Below are positions 53,464 to 62,938 of a DNA stretch of 64,000 nucleotides, in pieces (positions within the stretch are counted from its first letter, which is position 1; each line of letters begins with the position of its first letter). The stretch covers positions 1,310,001-1,374,000 of the forward strand of contig CP064980.1 of assembly GCA_016699535.1 (NCBI GenBank), written 5' to 3'. This stretch comes from Myxococcales bacterium. GTDB taxonomy: Bacteria > Myxococcota_A > Polyangia > Polyangiales > GCA-016699535. The translations under genes were made by a program, and so were the position numbers. Under the pieces are notes generated by a model that worked only from the letters and a program-made list of their open reading frames with translations, ran no database searches and had not been told where the DNA came from.

Positions 53464-54690
53464 TTACTTGCCGGGTTTTCCAAAAAGCGGAACAATATTA
53501 GCGTTGTATCCGGCCACATTCAGTTCAGCCAAGATTTCATCCACGTGTTCTGAGCCACGGGTTTGCAAGATAAACTCCACCTGGGTCGACTGTACCGGGA
53601 GACCTGAGAAGGCTCTGTGGTGGTGGATTTCTTCGATATTGGCATTCGCATGGGCAATGATGCCGACTACTTTGCTCAGTGCTCCGGGCTGATCGGGCAG
53701 ACTAAGGTGAATGCGTACAAGACGGTTTTTCCGCACTAAGCCGCGGTTGATCACGCTTGCCAGAGCAATCAAATCGATGTTTCCACCGGACATGATGAGA
53801 CATATTTTTTTGTTTTTGTAGGCCTTGGGCCGAGCAAGTAGTTCTGCAAGACTTGCGCCGGCTGCACCCTCGATGACTGCTTTTTCAATTTCAAGCATGA
53901 GCAAAATGGCTTGTTCAATAAGCTCTTCGCTGACAACCTGTACTTTGTCGACCAAACGCTTAATGATTTCTAAGGTTAGTTTTCCTGGGTGCTTGACGGC
54001 AATACCTTCAGCAAGGGTGGCTTTTCCGCAGCTTACTGTTTTTCCGGATAGCATTTGAGCGACCGCTGGGTAGCGTTCGCTTTGAACACCGATGATTTGT
54101 GTTTTGGGGCTAATGGCTTTGCTTGCCGTGGCGATGCCTCCAATAAGCCCGCCCCCACCAATGGGAACGATGATCATATCGAGGCCCTGTACTTGCTCAA
54201 AAATTTCTAGGGCCAAAGTTCCTTGCCCTGCGATGACATGCCGATCATCGTAAGGATGCACAAAGCTAAGCGCTTTTTCTTTTCCAAGCTTGACGGCGTA
54301 GTTGCGTGCTTCGTCAAGGTCGTCACCCACAAGTTCAACGTTGGCACCAAGGATACCTGTGTTTTTGACTTTGACGGTTGGTGTATAGCTCGGCATGACG
54401 ATGGTCGATGGTATGCCCAGTCGTGTTGCATGATACGCCACAGCTTGTGCATGGTTGCCAGCTGACATGGCAATCACGCCGTGTTTTCTTGTTTTTGCGT
54501 CAAGTGTGAGCAGTTTGTTGAGTGCGCCACGTTCCTTGAACGATGCAGTGAAGTGGGCGGTTTCCATCTTCAGATAGACCTTGGCCCCAGTGATCTTTGA
54601 AAGAGTGGCTGAGTAGACACAGGGCGTCGGTTGAATCGCGTCACTAATGGCCTTGCGTGCTGCTTCAATGTCTTTGAGCTGGACAGTCAC
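53464..54690 (-). CDS. ilvA: Threonine ammonia-lyase with ACT domain
   Basis: 408 residues, PLP fold type II. The PLP lysine is Lys52 in SFKERGA; the phosphate-binding loop is GGGGLIGG (178-185), and MSAGNHAQ follows the substrate loop. The ACT domain occupies the last 80 residues (LVRIHLSLPDQPGALSKV). It converts threonine to 2-oxobutanoate and ammonia. The length and single ACT domain match the short form, so it could be the catabolic or the biosynthetic enzyme. Confidence 0.93.
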   Translation of the reverse strand: MTVQLKDIEAARKAISDAIQPTPCVYSATLSKITGAKVYLKMETAHFTASFKERGALNKLLTLDAKTRKHGVIAMSAGNHAQAVAYHATRLGIPSTIVMPSYTPTVKVKNTGILGANVELVGDDLDEARNYAVKLGKEKALSFVHPYDDRHVIAGQGTLALEIFEQVQGLDMIIVPIGGGGLIGGIATASKAISPKTQIIGVQSERYPAVAQMLSGKTVSCGKATLAEGIAVKHPGKLTLEIIKRLVDKVQVVSEELIEQAILLMLEIEKAVIEGAAGASLAELLARPKAYKNKKICLIMSGGNIDLIALASVINRGLVRKNRLVRIHLSLPDQPGALSKVVGIIAHANANIEEIHHHRAFSGLPVQSTQVEFILQTRGSEHVDEILAELNVAGYNANIVPLFGKPGK

Positions 54691-54885
54691 CGCGCGACGC
54701 TAGCATGTTGGTGGCTCCCCAATCAAAGAAGATAGACGGCACAAAAAATGAGCCTGATTTGAAGCCAAGAGCATTCGAGGTTCTCGATTGCAAGGGAAGA
54801 TAGGGGCGCTAGTACAAAAACATGCGTAGTATCAACAAATCGAAAGATGGCGCTGCCGGCATGATTTTTGCTGAACTAGAGGGCC

Positions 54886-56413
54886 GTGCCCACTCACCTT
54901 AGGTATAGCTATGTGCTTTGTTTATGGATAATAGGGGGTTGTGTAGGCGTAATTGGTTCATCGGAGGCAAACAATAATAAGGTCCCATCGGATGCGTTAT
55001 CGCGAGAGCTTTCTGAGCTCGCTTGGCTAAGGCTCACGAATGCACAGTACGACAATACGCTTCGCGACTTGCTAGGATATGAAGACTCCTTTTCCAAAGC
55101 GTTTCCCGACGACGAATACGTTAATGGTTTTGAGCTAGCGGGCAATGTTACAACGTTGAGTGCTGAGCAGCTTTCCTTATCAGCTGAAAAAATTGCTGAG
55201 CAGGCCGTGCAAGATATTCCCGGTCTTTTGAAATGCGATCCAACCGAGATTGGCGAACGACAATGTGTTGAACAATTTGTCGATGATTTTGTTATGCGCG
55301 CTTTTCGCAGGCCAGTGGAGAGCAGTGAAAAGGAAGCTCTGCTTGCGCTTTATGATGAGACCATACAGGCCTTTGATTTTTCGTCAGCGGTGCAGGTTAT
55401 GGTGGAAACGGTTTTGCAGTCATCTGCGTTTCTCTATCGGAGTCAACAGGGCGTGTTAGCGGAGAGCGGCGCCCAAAGCAGCAAACTTAACAACTGGGAA
55501 ATGGCGTCCCGCCTTTCCTATTTTCTTTGGAACACCATGCCGGATGAACCACTTTTTGCTGCGGCTGAAGCCGGCGAATTGCAAAGCCAAGAGCAGGTGG
55601 TTTCTCAGGCAGAGCGCATGCTTGATGACCCCAAAGCGAAAGAGGGGGTAGCTGATCTTTTTAGGCAGTGGCTGCATTGGGACAAAATCCAAAGCTTAGC
55701 GAAAGATTCAAGTTTGTATCCTGATTTTGACCAAGACTTTGCAAGCATGCTTCAGCAGAGTGTCGTGGCCTATGTGAATGATGTGTTTTTTGATCAAGAT
55801 GCGCGTCTTGAAACATTGTTCACAAGCCCCGTTGTATTTGCCAACGCACGTCTGGCCGCGAGTTATGAATTTGAAGCGCCCGAGGGTGATGCGTTATCAA
55901 AGGTGGAGCTTGATGGACAGACCCGCTTTGGCCTTCTGGGGCAACCCGCTTTGCTTGCCATGCTTAGCAAAACCGATCAAAGCGATCCCATCCATCGTGG
56001 AGTGTTCGTCAGACAGCAGATTTTATGTCAGCAACTGCCGCCGCCCCCAAATAATGTTGTCGTTAATATTGAAGCGCCAGCGGAAGGTCTGAGTACGCGT
56101 GAGCGTTTTGCCGCGCATTCAACCGACCCAAGTTGCAATGGTTGCCATCGCCTGATTGATCCGGTTGGTTTTGGCTTTGAAGAGTTCGGTCCGATTGGTG
56201 AGTCTAGAGGTTGCAGATTGTGTTTCGAGGCGTTGGTTTCGCCAGGCGCTTGGCCGGGTTGAGCAGCAGAGCGATACGGAAATGCTTGATGCGCTAGAAA
56301 AAGAATTGGCATCGGAACAAGGCAATCTTCGCTTGTTGTTGATGAGCATTGTTGGCTCAGAGACCTTTCGCAGCCGTATGCTTGATCCATCAGAAACAGG
56401 AGTTTCGCCATGA
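54886..56413 (+). pseudogene. DUF1592-type gene with out-of-frame deletion
   Basis: Same domain order as 35692-37299: RLTNAQYDNTLRDLLGY, EMASRLSYFLWNTMPDEPLF, LLGQPALLAML, HRGVFVRQQILCQQLPPPP and CNGCHRLIDPVGFGFEEFG. Near 56200-56210 the frame changes: GPIGESRG jumps to EVADCVSRRWFRQALG in another frame, so about 40 codons of the DUF1585 part are missing and the first frame stops at 56262. The last part reads to 56413 and overlaps the DUF1552 ATG. Start is GTG 54886 with AGAGGG before it. Confidence 0.85.
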
Positions 56414-57735
56414 ACCGTATAGGCAGACGTGCGTTGTTGGGCGGAATGGGGGCCTCGGCTCTACTTCTTCCTTTTGCTCGAAACTTTCGAATTCATGCTC
56501 AAAACGAAATAGCCCCAAAGCGTCTTTTGATTTGGTTCACTCCGAATGGAACGATTCATGATGAATGGGCGTGGGCTGCTGGGAGCAGTTTCGAGCTTGG
56601 CCAAATTCTTGAGCCGCTGAGCATATACAAAGAAGATTTGTTGTTGCTGGACGGTGTAAATATTGATCCACAAGGTGGTCCGGGCGATGCGCACCAAAAA
56701 GGCATGGGTTGTCTTTTGACGGGGCGCGAGCTTTTGCCGGGAGATGTCGGTGGCGGCTGCGACAGCTGTGCACCTGTGAGCTGGGCATCTGGTATTTCGA
56801 TTGATCAACGCATTGCTCAGGAGCTGGTCGGTCTTGGTCGTAGTTCTATTGAGTTTGGCCTTGCATGTGGAAGCAATGCCGATATCTGGACTCGGATGTG
56901 TTATTCAGGTTCGGGTCAACCCTTACCACCGGAGCAAAACCCCTTTGATCTTTTTGATCGTTTATTCGGTGGAGCGGAGCAGGATCCGGAACAAACCGCT
57001 CGGCGAAAGGCCTTGCGAAAAAGTGTGCTGGACTACTTGCAAAGTGATCTCGCCAAAGCACAAAGTCGTCTGGGTCAACAGGATCGGAAAAAGCTAGAAG
57101 TCCATGCTGAATCCTTGCGAGAACTTGAGAAACGCCTGGAAAGTGGGCTGGGCTCCGGACAAGCTTGTGCGCCCGTTTCGCCAGGTGATCCCATCGATCT
57201 TGGGAATGCAGAAAACTATCCAGTGCTGGGAAAACATCAACTGGATCTCATCGCCATGTCTTTTGCATGCGACATTACTCGGGTTGCGAGCATGCAGTGG
57301 AACCGCTCGGTAGGGAATCAGACTTTTGCTTTTGCTGGCGTTTCAGGTCAGCACCATACGCTCTCGCACGAAGCTGTGAGCAACCCCGATGCTCGTGATG
57401 ATCTTGTTAAGATTAACCGTTGGTACGCTGAGCAGTTGGCCTATCTTGTGGCTAAGCTTAAGGCTATGCCTGAAGGGGACGGAAGCGTGATGGACAACAC
57501 GCTCATTGTTTGGGTGAACGAACTCAGTGAGGGCGAATCGCACAGCCGCATTAACTTACCCGTGCTCATGGTGGGTAGTGCTGGGGGTTATTTTCAATCT
57601 GGGCGTTATCTGACTTTTAACAATCAACCTCAGAATAACCTCTGGGTGTCCGTCGCAAATGCGATGGGCGTAGACATCGATACCTTCGGCGATCCAGCTC
57701 ATTGCGATGGCCCGCTCACAGGGCTTACTGGCTAA
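56410..57735 (+). CDS. DUF1552 protein, Tat-exported
   Basis: 441 residues with twin-arginine start (RIGRRALLGGMGASALLLPF) and DUF1552 features: KRLLIWFTPNGT, the KGMGCLLTGREL loop and IAMSFACDITRVASMQWNRS. It is intact and overlaps the broken DUF1592-type gene by 4 bp (ATGA), showing one operon. Confidence 0.9.
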   Translation: MNRIGRRALLGGMGASALLLPFARNFRIHAQNEIAPKRLLIWFTPNGTIHDEWAWAAGSSFELGQILEPLSIYKEDLLLLDGVNIDPQGGPGDAHQKGMGCLLTGRELLPGDVGGGCDSCAPVSWASGISIDQRIAQELVGLGRSSIEFGLACGSNADIWTRMCYSGSGQPLPPEQNPFDLFDRLFGGAEQDPEQTARRKALRKSVLDYLQSDLAKAQSRLGQQDRKKLEVHAESLRELEKRLESGLGSGQACAPVSPGDPIDLGNAENYPVLGKHQLDLIAMSFACDITRVASMQWNRSVGNQTFAFAGVSGQHHTLSHEAVSNPDARDDLVKINRWYAEQLAYLVAKLKAMPEGDGSVMDNTLIVWVNELSEGESHSRINLPVLMVGSAGGYFQSGRYLTFNNQPQNNLWVSVANAMGVDIDTFGDPAHCDGPLTGLTG

Positions 57736-57740
57736 GCAGA

Positions 57741-58612
57741 CTAAAGCGAAGGTATTCCGCCACCAAGGCTTAGACGTGCTGACCACATGTTACTGTCGCC
57801 CACGTTGCTTGGATAGGCGTCAAGATTCATCAAGAAATGTGCGGTGGCATAGAGCGGTCCGAGGTTGACTCGCACGAAGGGCTCGATGGCGGAGTAAAAA
57901 GAGTCGCCAAGGACTTGGTAGTCGGAAAGAAAGGCAACCGCTTGCAGTCGAAGTCCCGCCCTCAACATCGGTAGGATTTGCACGCCAAGGGCCGCACCGT
58001 ATTGCAACACAAACTCGACGTCACGTGCGTCGGTATCGGCGGTTGGCACCATGGCAGCAACTTCCAAGTCGCCCGAAAGATAAAGCAAGGAAGGGATCAA
58101 CGAAATATCGGCCCGCGCAGAGGGCAGGATGATGGACATGGTTTGGGCAGACCATAGCCAAATATCTCGCATGGCTCGTGCTGTTGCGCCGCGAAGTAGG
58201 GCAATCGCATCGGTATTCGATGGGGCACCGACGGTCGGCAACACCACGCCACCTCCGATCGACAGCTCGAGGATTTTCAGATCGAGGTTCCAGTAGCCCA
58301 TGAGCTGAGGATTGGACAGAACTGTTGTGGAGTCCGATACACCGCCTCCTGAAGTATCGGTGTAGCTCATGCCCCATTGGCCTGCGACGGTTAGCATTGG
58401 TAAATGAACACTTGCGCGTAGCATGGGTAAGACGGAAGTCACGTTAGTGTTTCCGACGTCACCGGGATGCACGCCAATTTCCCTTCGGCGGCAAGGAGAT
58501 AATCGCTGAGCATGCTGCCTGGATCTTGGTCGGGTCCTACCTGAGCATAAGCGAGAGTGGATGAAGCAAAAAGTAAACAAAGGCTAAGGCCGATGGTTTT
58601 AAAGGCACGCAT
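57741..58612 (-). pseudogene. Exported beta-barrel-like protein with frameshift
   Basis: The start (ATG 58612, GGAGGAG before it) encodes a clean signal peptide, LSLCLLFASSTLAYAQ, then SMLSDYLLAAEG. At TTTCCC (58478-58483 on +) the frame breaks; another frame continues with EIGVHPGDVGNTNVTSVLP and amphipathic strands to a stop at 57741. The strand pattern suggests an outer-membrane beta barrel. A one-base change or an assembly error explains the break. Confidence 0.75.
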
Positions 58613-58700
58613 AAAGGATCTCCTCCGACAAGACAGAGATGAGCAAAGCAGCTTCATGCTTGAATGTAAAGGCAAACCACCCGTGCTGGATAAAGGCATA

Positions 58701-58732
58701 AAAAAGCCACTGAGAATCTTCTCAGTGGCTGA
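58701..58732 (-). terminator. Intrinsic terminator
   Basis: GCCACTGAGAA and TTCTCAGTGGC form an 11-bp perfect stem (58706-58729) with a 2-nt centre. On the minus strand it is followed by a T-run, so it ends the transcript of the Cys-rich gene that stops at 58758. Confidence 0.9.
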
Positions 58733-58757
58733 TTTTTGCCTTTATTACTTTGAGTTT

Positions 58758-59618
58758 TTAGCGACGACGACGCAAAAGCCATCCAAGGCCTATAATTCCA
58801 AAGAACAGCGATGAGCTTTGTGCTTCGTCTGAGCTCACAATACTGCAACTGCTGCTTGAGCTAAAACTCGCTTCTGCGCTGGCGCTTGCTTCATACTCAA
58901 CTTGAAAGTTAGTGATCGCGTCGAGACAGTCTTGCACACCGCTGACTTGAACGTAGCTTCCATCGCAAAATAGCGCACCGGTTGAGCCACCTTCGCAGGA
59001 GGCTTCACATTGCACGTTAAGGTCGGCTTCGCATTGAGCTCGAAAATCTGCTTCGACGCTAGCATCGACGTCTAAAACACACTCAAAACTTGCTTCGGCT
59101 TTGAGCTGACCGGTGCAAGCAGCTTCACACTTTGCTTCTAAGCTTGCATTGGCAGTGGCTTCACATGACGCGTCACATTCGATGGCACCATTCTGTTCAC
59201 AGTTGGCTTTGCACTCTGCGCTGTTTGCATCGGCAGAACATTTGGCACTGCAGTCAACCGCAACGTTCCCAATACATTCCGCATTGCAATCGAAAGTTAC
59301 ATCTGCTTCGAATTTTGCTTCGCAGTCCACAGTGCATTGTGGAACTTCAACATCGACATTCACGTCGCATTCAGCGATGACATCGGCGCGAGCTTCGAGC
59401 ACCCAATCTGCGGTGCATTGCAGTTCAAAGGCACCATCGCAACTTGCCTGACATTCTGGAAGGCTTGGTGGAATGACTTCGCATTGAGCGTCGGTGCTGA
59501 TACCGATGCCGCCACACGCATCAACTATGCCGGTCTGCGCTTGCGCTGGAGCGGCTGCATAGACTGAAGCTGCTAGTATTCCAACACCTAGAATAATGCT
59601 CTGGACCTTGTCTCTCAT
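58758..59618 (-). CDS. Cys/Ala-rich secreted protein with MYXO-CTERM-like tail
   Basis: 286 residues. A signal peptide (VYAAAPAQAQ) leads to a low-complexity domain in which Cys recurs in short imperfect repeats (CDASCEATANASLEAKCEA and similar). The tail has a Ser-rich linker with a Cys, a hydrophobic segment FFGIIGLGWL and RRRR, the layout of MYXO-CTERM sorting signals of Myxococcota. It is probably displayed on the cell surface. An intrinsic terminator follows. Confidence 0.8.
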   Translation of the reverse strand: MRDKVQSIILGVGILAASVYAAAPAQAQTGIVDACGGIGISTDAQCEVIPPSLPECQASCDGAFELQCTADWVLEARADVIAECDVNVDVEVPQCTVDCEAKFEADVTFDCNAECIGNVAVDCSAKCSADANSAECKANCEQNGAIECDASCEATANASLEAKCEAACTGQLKAEASFECVLDVDASVEADFRAQCEADLNVQCEASCEGGSTGALFCDGSYVQVSGVQDCLDAITNFQVEYEASASAEASFSSSSSCSIVSSDEAQSSSLFFGIIGLGWLLRRRR

Positions 59619-59829
59619 GCTTTTCCTCGCTTTTGAATGGGATCTGAACCTTATATAGGACTAAAATCCAAATGGAGACAAGGAAACGAAAGGAACTGTT
59701 TTGGGCCAGATGGGCTAGCGAGCAGCAAATCAGCGAATACTAGTAGTGCAATTGCACTCAAAATGCTAAAATTCACATCTTCCGGACACCCCGATAAAAA
59801 TCTTCCCGCCGCCGGTAAAAGGAGAACAT

Positions 59830-60270
59830 ATGGAAGCTTTTCCACACCACTATAAAGTAAACACCGTTGCAAAAGCCGAAGGTGAGGTTGCGACGTCTAG
59901 CGAAGGCCTTGCGGATATTGCGGTCACTGCACCGGCTGAATTTGGCGGTGATGGAAAACACTGGTCGCCGGAAACGCTGTTGGTGGCAGCCGTGGCTGAC
60001 TGCTTTGTGCTTTCCTTTAAAGCGATTGCACGGGCGTCACGTTTTGAGTGGCATGCTTTGCGTTGCGAGGTCGAGGGCGTTTTGGATCGCGATGAAAAAA
60101 TACTGAGATTCGTGCAAATGAAAAGCAAAGCCACGCTGGAGGTCAAACAAGGTGCTGACCTGGATAAAGCACGGCGCCTTTTAGACAAAGCAGAGCATAA
60201 CTGCTTGATCACAAACTCCTTGAATTCTGAATTTGTTGGAGAATTTGAGGTGCTTGAAATTGATGAATAA
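59830..60270 (+). CDS. OsmC family protein
   Basis: 146 residues of the OsmC/Ohr superfamily. The first redox Cys lies in the SPETLLVAAVADCFVLSF helix and the second in AEHNCLITNSL. Members reduce organic hydroperoxides. AAAAGGAG stands before the ATG. It stands alone. Confidence 0.9.
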   Translation: MEAFPHHYKVNTVAKAEGEVATSSEGLADIAVTAPAEFGGDGKHWSPETLLVAAVADCFVLSFKAIARASRFEWHALRCEVEGVLDRDEKILRFVQMKSKATLEVKQGADLDKARRLLDKAEHNCLITNSLNSEFVGEFEVLEIDE

Positions 60271-60385
60271 AAAAGCTTTTCGAGCCGTCTAAGATCCAGG
60301 CCCGTGAAATTGACCTGGCGTTCTTTCGATGCGCGTGCCAAAACAATTGCAGCGTCATCAGGCAGCGCCAGCAAGGAGGCGTGAG

Positions 60386-60910
60386 ATGTTAAAAAGAGTG
60401 TTTCTTTTCTCGATGCTAGTCATGGCCGCCACTCTTAGTGGCTGTTACGCTTCGGCTGGTACAGGTCCTTATTATTACTACGCTCGACCGGGATCCTATG
60501 TGCAGACTTCGATGTACTACGATGCCTATGGTGCTCCGGTTTATTGGGGAGGTCCGTACGGCTACAATAGCTGGGGCTATTGGTCGGGTGGCTCGAATCG
60601 TTACTGGGTTTCGCGTCCAGCTCCAACCCAACATCGACGTGTTGTGGTGAGGCCGGGCTATCGTGGGAATGTTTATGTTTCTCCCAACCGACGCTACGCG
60701 ACGCCTTCTCGATCGTACCGAGGTCCGAGCTACCGCGCTCGACCAAGTGCGCCGAGCGCTCCGCAAATGCATCGACGTCCCAACTCCTTTGGCACTCGAC
60801 CCTACCCAGGCGGCAGCCGATCCTACGGCACGCGGCCTCCCATGGGCGGCAGCCGATCCTACGGCACGCGGCCTTCGATGGGTGGTGCTCGCTCCTTTAG
60901 AGCTCGCTAG
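60386..60910 (+). CDS. Tyr/Gly/Arg-rich lipoprotein
   Basis: 174 residues with lipobox MAATLSGC. The mature chain is Tyr/Gly-rich at first (GPYYYYARPG, GAPVYWGGPYGYN), then Arg/Ser/Pro-rich with repeats of the kind GGSRSYGTRPPM. AAGGAGG stands 6 bp before the ATG. It is likely disordered and may bind surface polymers; function unknown. Confidence 0.75.
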   Translation: MLKRVFLFSMLVMAATLSGCYASAGTGPYYYYARPGSYVQTSMYYDAYGAPVYWGGPYGYNSWGYWSGGSNRYWVSRPAPTQHRRVVVRPGYRGNVYVSPNRRYATPSRSYRGPSYRARPSAPSAPQMHRRPNSFGTRPYPGGSRSYGTRPPMGGSRSYGTRPSMGGARSFRAR

Positions 60911-61007
60911 TCGGTTCAGACATCCACTCATAGAGCGGTACCGGTTTTTTTGTAAACGTCCTGTGTTTTGATGGATTCTTTGTGTCCACCAGCTACACAT
61001 TCTCGCC

Positions 61008-62732
61008 ATGCTTCATACCGTTGATTGGTTTATCATCGTTGTTTATTTGTTGCTGTCTTTAGGTATTGGTCTTTTCTATGCTCGAAAGGCAAGCCATTCC
61101 AAAGAAGACTTTTTCCTCTCCGGCCGTACACTTCCTTGGTGGCTCCTCGGGACTTCCATGGCTGCAACCAACTTTGGCGCGGATGCTCCTTTAGCAATTA
61201 CCGGTCTTGTGGCGAAGCAAGGGATCGCGGGTGTCTGGTTTAATTGGTGCTATGTCATTAGTTGGTCGCTGGCAATTTTTTTCTTTGCAAGACTGTGGCG
61301 TCGAGCTCACGTTCTTACCGATGCAGAGATTGTGGAGCTGCGTTACTCCGGAAAAAGTGCGAAAGTTTTACGCCTTTTTAAGGGATTTTATTTTGGCGTG
61401 CTGATCAACTGTTTTGTCATGGCATGGATGATGGTTGCCATGGCGAAAATCATGGAAGCAACTGTTGGCTTTCCAAAGCTATGGACGATGTTGGTCTTTT
61501 CAAGTGTCGCCATGACCTACACTATTATGTCGGGGTTTTGGGGAGTGGTGGTCACTGATTTTTTTCAATACATCATTGCCATTGTAAGTTCGCTGGCATT
61601 TTCGGTTTTGGCAGTAAACCACGTTGGTGGTTTCCCTGGTCTCAAAGAAGGTCTATCTCAACATTATGGAAGCGATCACCAGTTTTTGAATTTCTTGCCC
61701 GACTTTTCAAACACCTCAGCTTCGGAACTTGGTTCACTCACGGCATCGACCTTTTTTGTTTATGTCCTTGTTCAGTGGTGGGCACAAAAGTATTCCGACG
61801 GTGGTGGCAAACACATTCAACGCATGTCTTCGGCGAAGAATGAAAAGCATGCCATGTTGGGTACACTTTGCTTTGCCACCATGACCTATTGTCTGCAGTT
61901 TTGGCCATGGATTGTGACCGCCCTTGTTACCTTGGTTGCGTATCCTCATCTTTTGGATGCTGAGATGGGTTATCCGATGCTCATGATGGATGTGCTTCCT
62001 TCTGGTGTGCTTGGGTTAATGTTGGTGTCTTTGATTGCAGCTTTCATGTCGACCATCGACACACATCTCAATCTTGGAGCATCTTATCTTGTCAACGACA
62101 TGTATGAACGCTTTGTTCATCCAAACGCCAGTCAAAAGCACTACGTGTTGGTTTCGAGGCTTTCCATTGTCTTTTTGCTTGCGCTAGCCTGCGTTGTTGC
62201 TTGGCAGATTGATTCTGTAGCTGCCATGTGGAAGTTTGTGATTTCGTTCACTTCCGGAGCTGGGTTAACTTACATCATTCGTTGGCTTTGGTGGCGTGCG
62301 AACGCATGGACTGAAATAAGCGGGATGATCGCCTCTGCTATCATTGCCTCGTACCTTAAAATTGCTCATCCGATGATGGACCACGGCAGTAACATGCTGA
62401 TTGTGACATCGGGTTCTGCGCTTATATGGCTAACTGTTACGTTGTTAACCCCACCGGTTGCGCAAGACGTTTTGGTTGCGTTTTACGAGCGCGTGCAACC
62501 TGAAACGCCTTTTTGGTCAAGTATCGCCAAAATCAGTCAAGCTCGTTACCCAAGCTTTCCTTTTAGGTCGATGCTGATTCAATTCATTTCAGGTGCGGTG
62601 GGGATGTATGCCATAGCGTTTGGCATTGGCTACTTACTTCTTCGCAATGCGGCGGTTGGCGTACTTAGCGTGTTGGTTGGGGTTTTAATTCTCTATGTTT
62701 TAGTGCGAAAAGTTGAGTTGCATTCTAGCTAG
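61008..62732 (+). CDS. Sodium:solute symporter (SSS family)
   Basis: 574 residues with about 13-14 membrane helices in the LeuT-like SSS fold. Typical are the start WFIIVVYLLLSLGIGLFY, SKEDFFLSGRTLPWWLLG, SMAATNFGADAPLAITGLV and GVVVTDFFQYIIAIVSS. It imports a solute with Na+; the substrate (sugar, amino acid or organic acid) cannot be told. Confidence 0.92.
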   Translation: MLHTVDWFIIVVYLLLSLGIGLFYARKASHSKEDFFLSGRTLPWWLLGTSMAATNFGADAPLAITGLVAKQGIAGVWFNWCYVISWSLAIFFFARLWRRAHVLTDAEIVELRYSGKSAKVLRLFKGFYFGVLINCFVMAWMMVAMAKIMEATVGFPKLWTMLVFSSVAMTYTIMSGFWGVVVTDFFQYIIAIVSSLAFSVLAVNHVGGFPGLKEGLSQHYGSDHQFLNFLPDFSNTSASELGSLTASTFFVYVLVQWWAQKYSDGGGKHIQRMSSAKNEKHAMLGTLCFATMTYCLQFWPWIVTALVTLVAYPHLLDAEMGYPMLMMDVLPSGVLGLMLVSLIAAFMSTIDTHLNLGASYLVNDMYERFVHPNASQKHYVLVSRLSIVFLLALACVVAWQIDSVAAMWKFVISFTSGAGLTYIIRWLWWRANAWTEISGMIASAIIASYLKIAHPMMDHGSNMLIVTSGSALIWLTVTLLTPPVAQDVLVAFYERVQPETPFWSSIAKISQARYPSFPFRSMLIQFISGAVGMYAIAFGIGYLLLRNAAVGVLSVLVGVLILYVLVRKVELHSS

Positions 62733-62938
62733 CTCTCAACGTTTTTCAAATGGAGCGCTAGCCGCCAAGTCTTCTCTATCCATACTTCTATACTTCCCTG
62801 ATTTCGCAGACTCTTTAATTTGCCGCAAATAGTGTTCTATGCCGCACAAAGTGCTCCGATTGGAATAGGGCTAAGCTAGGAAAATTGGAAAAATAGCGTG
62901 CTTTGTCCTTGGCATGCGACTTGCACTTGCAGACTTTG

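Noticed and set aside
62733..62938. Possible gene between the symporter and the last DUF1592-type gene
   Set aside because: About 200 bp with no convincing frame, repeat or hairpin; treated as promoter region.
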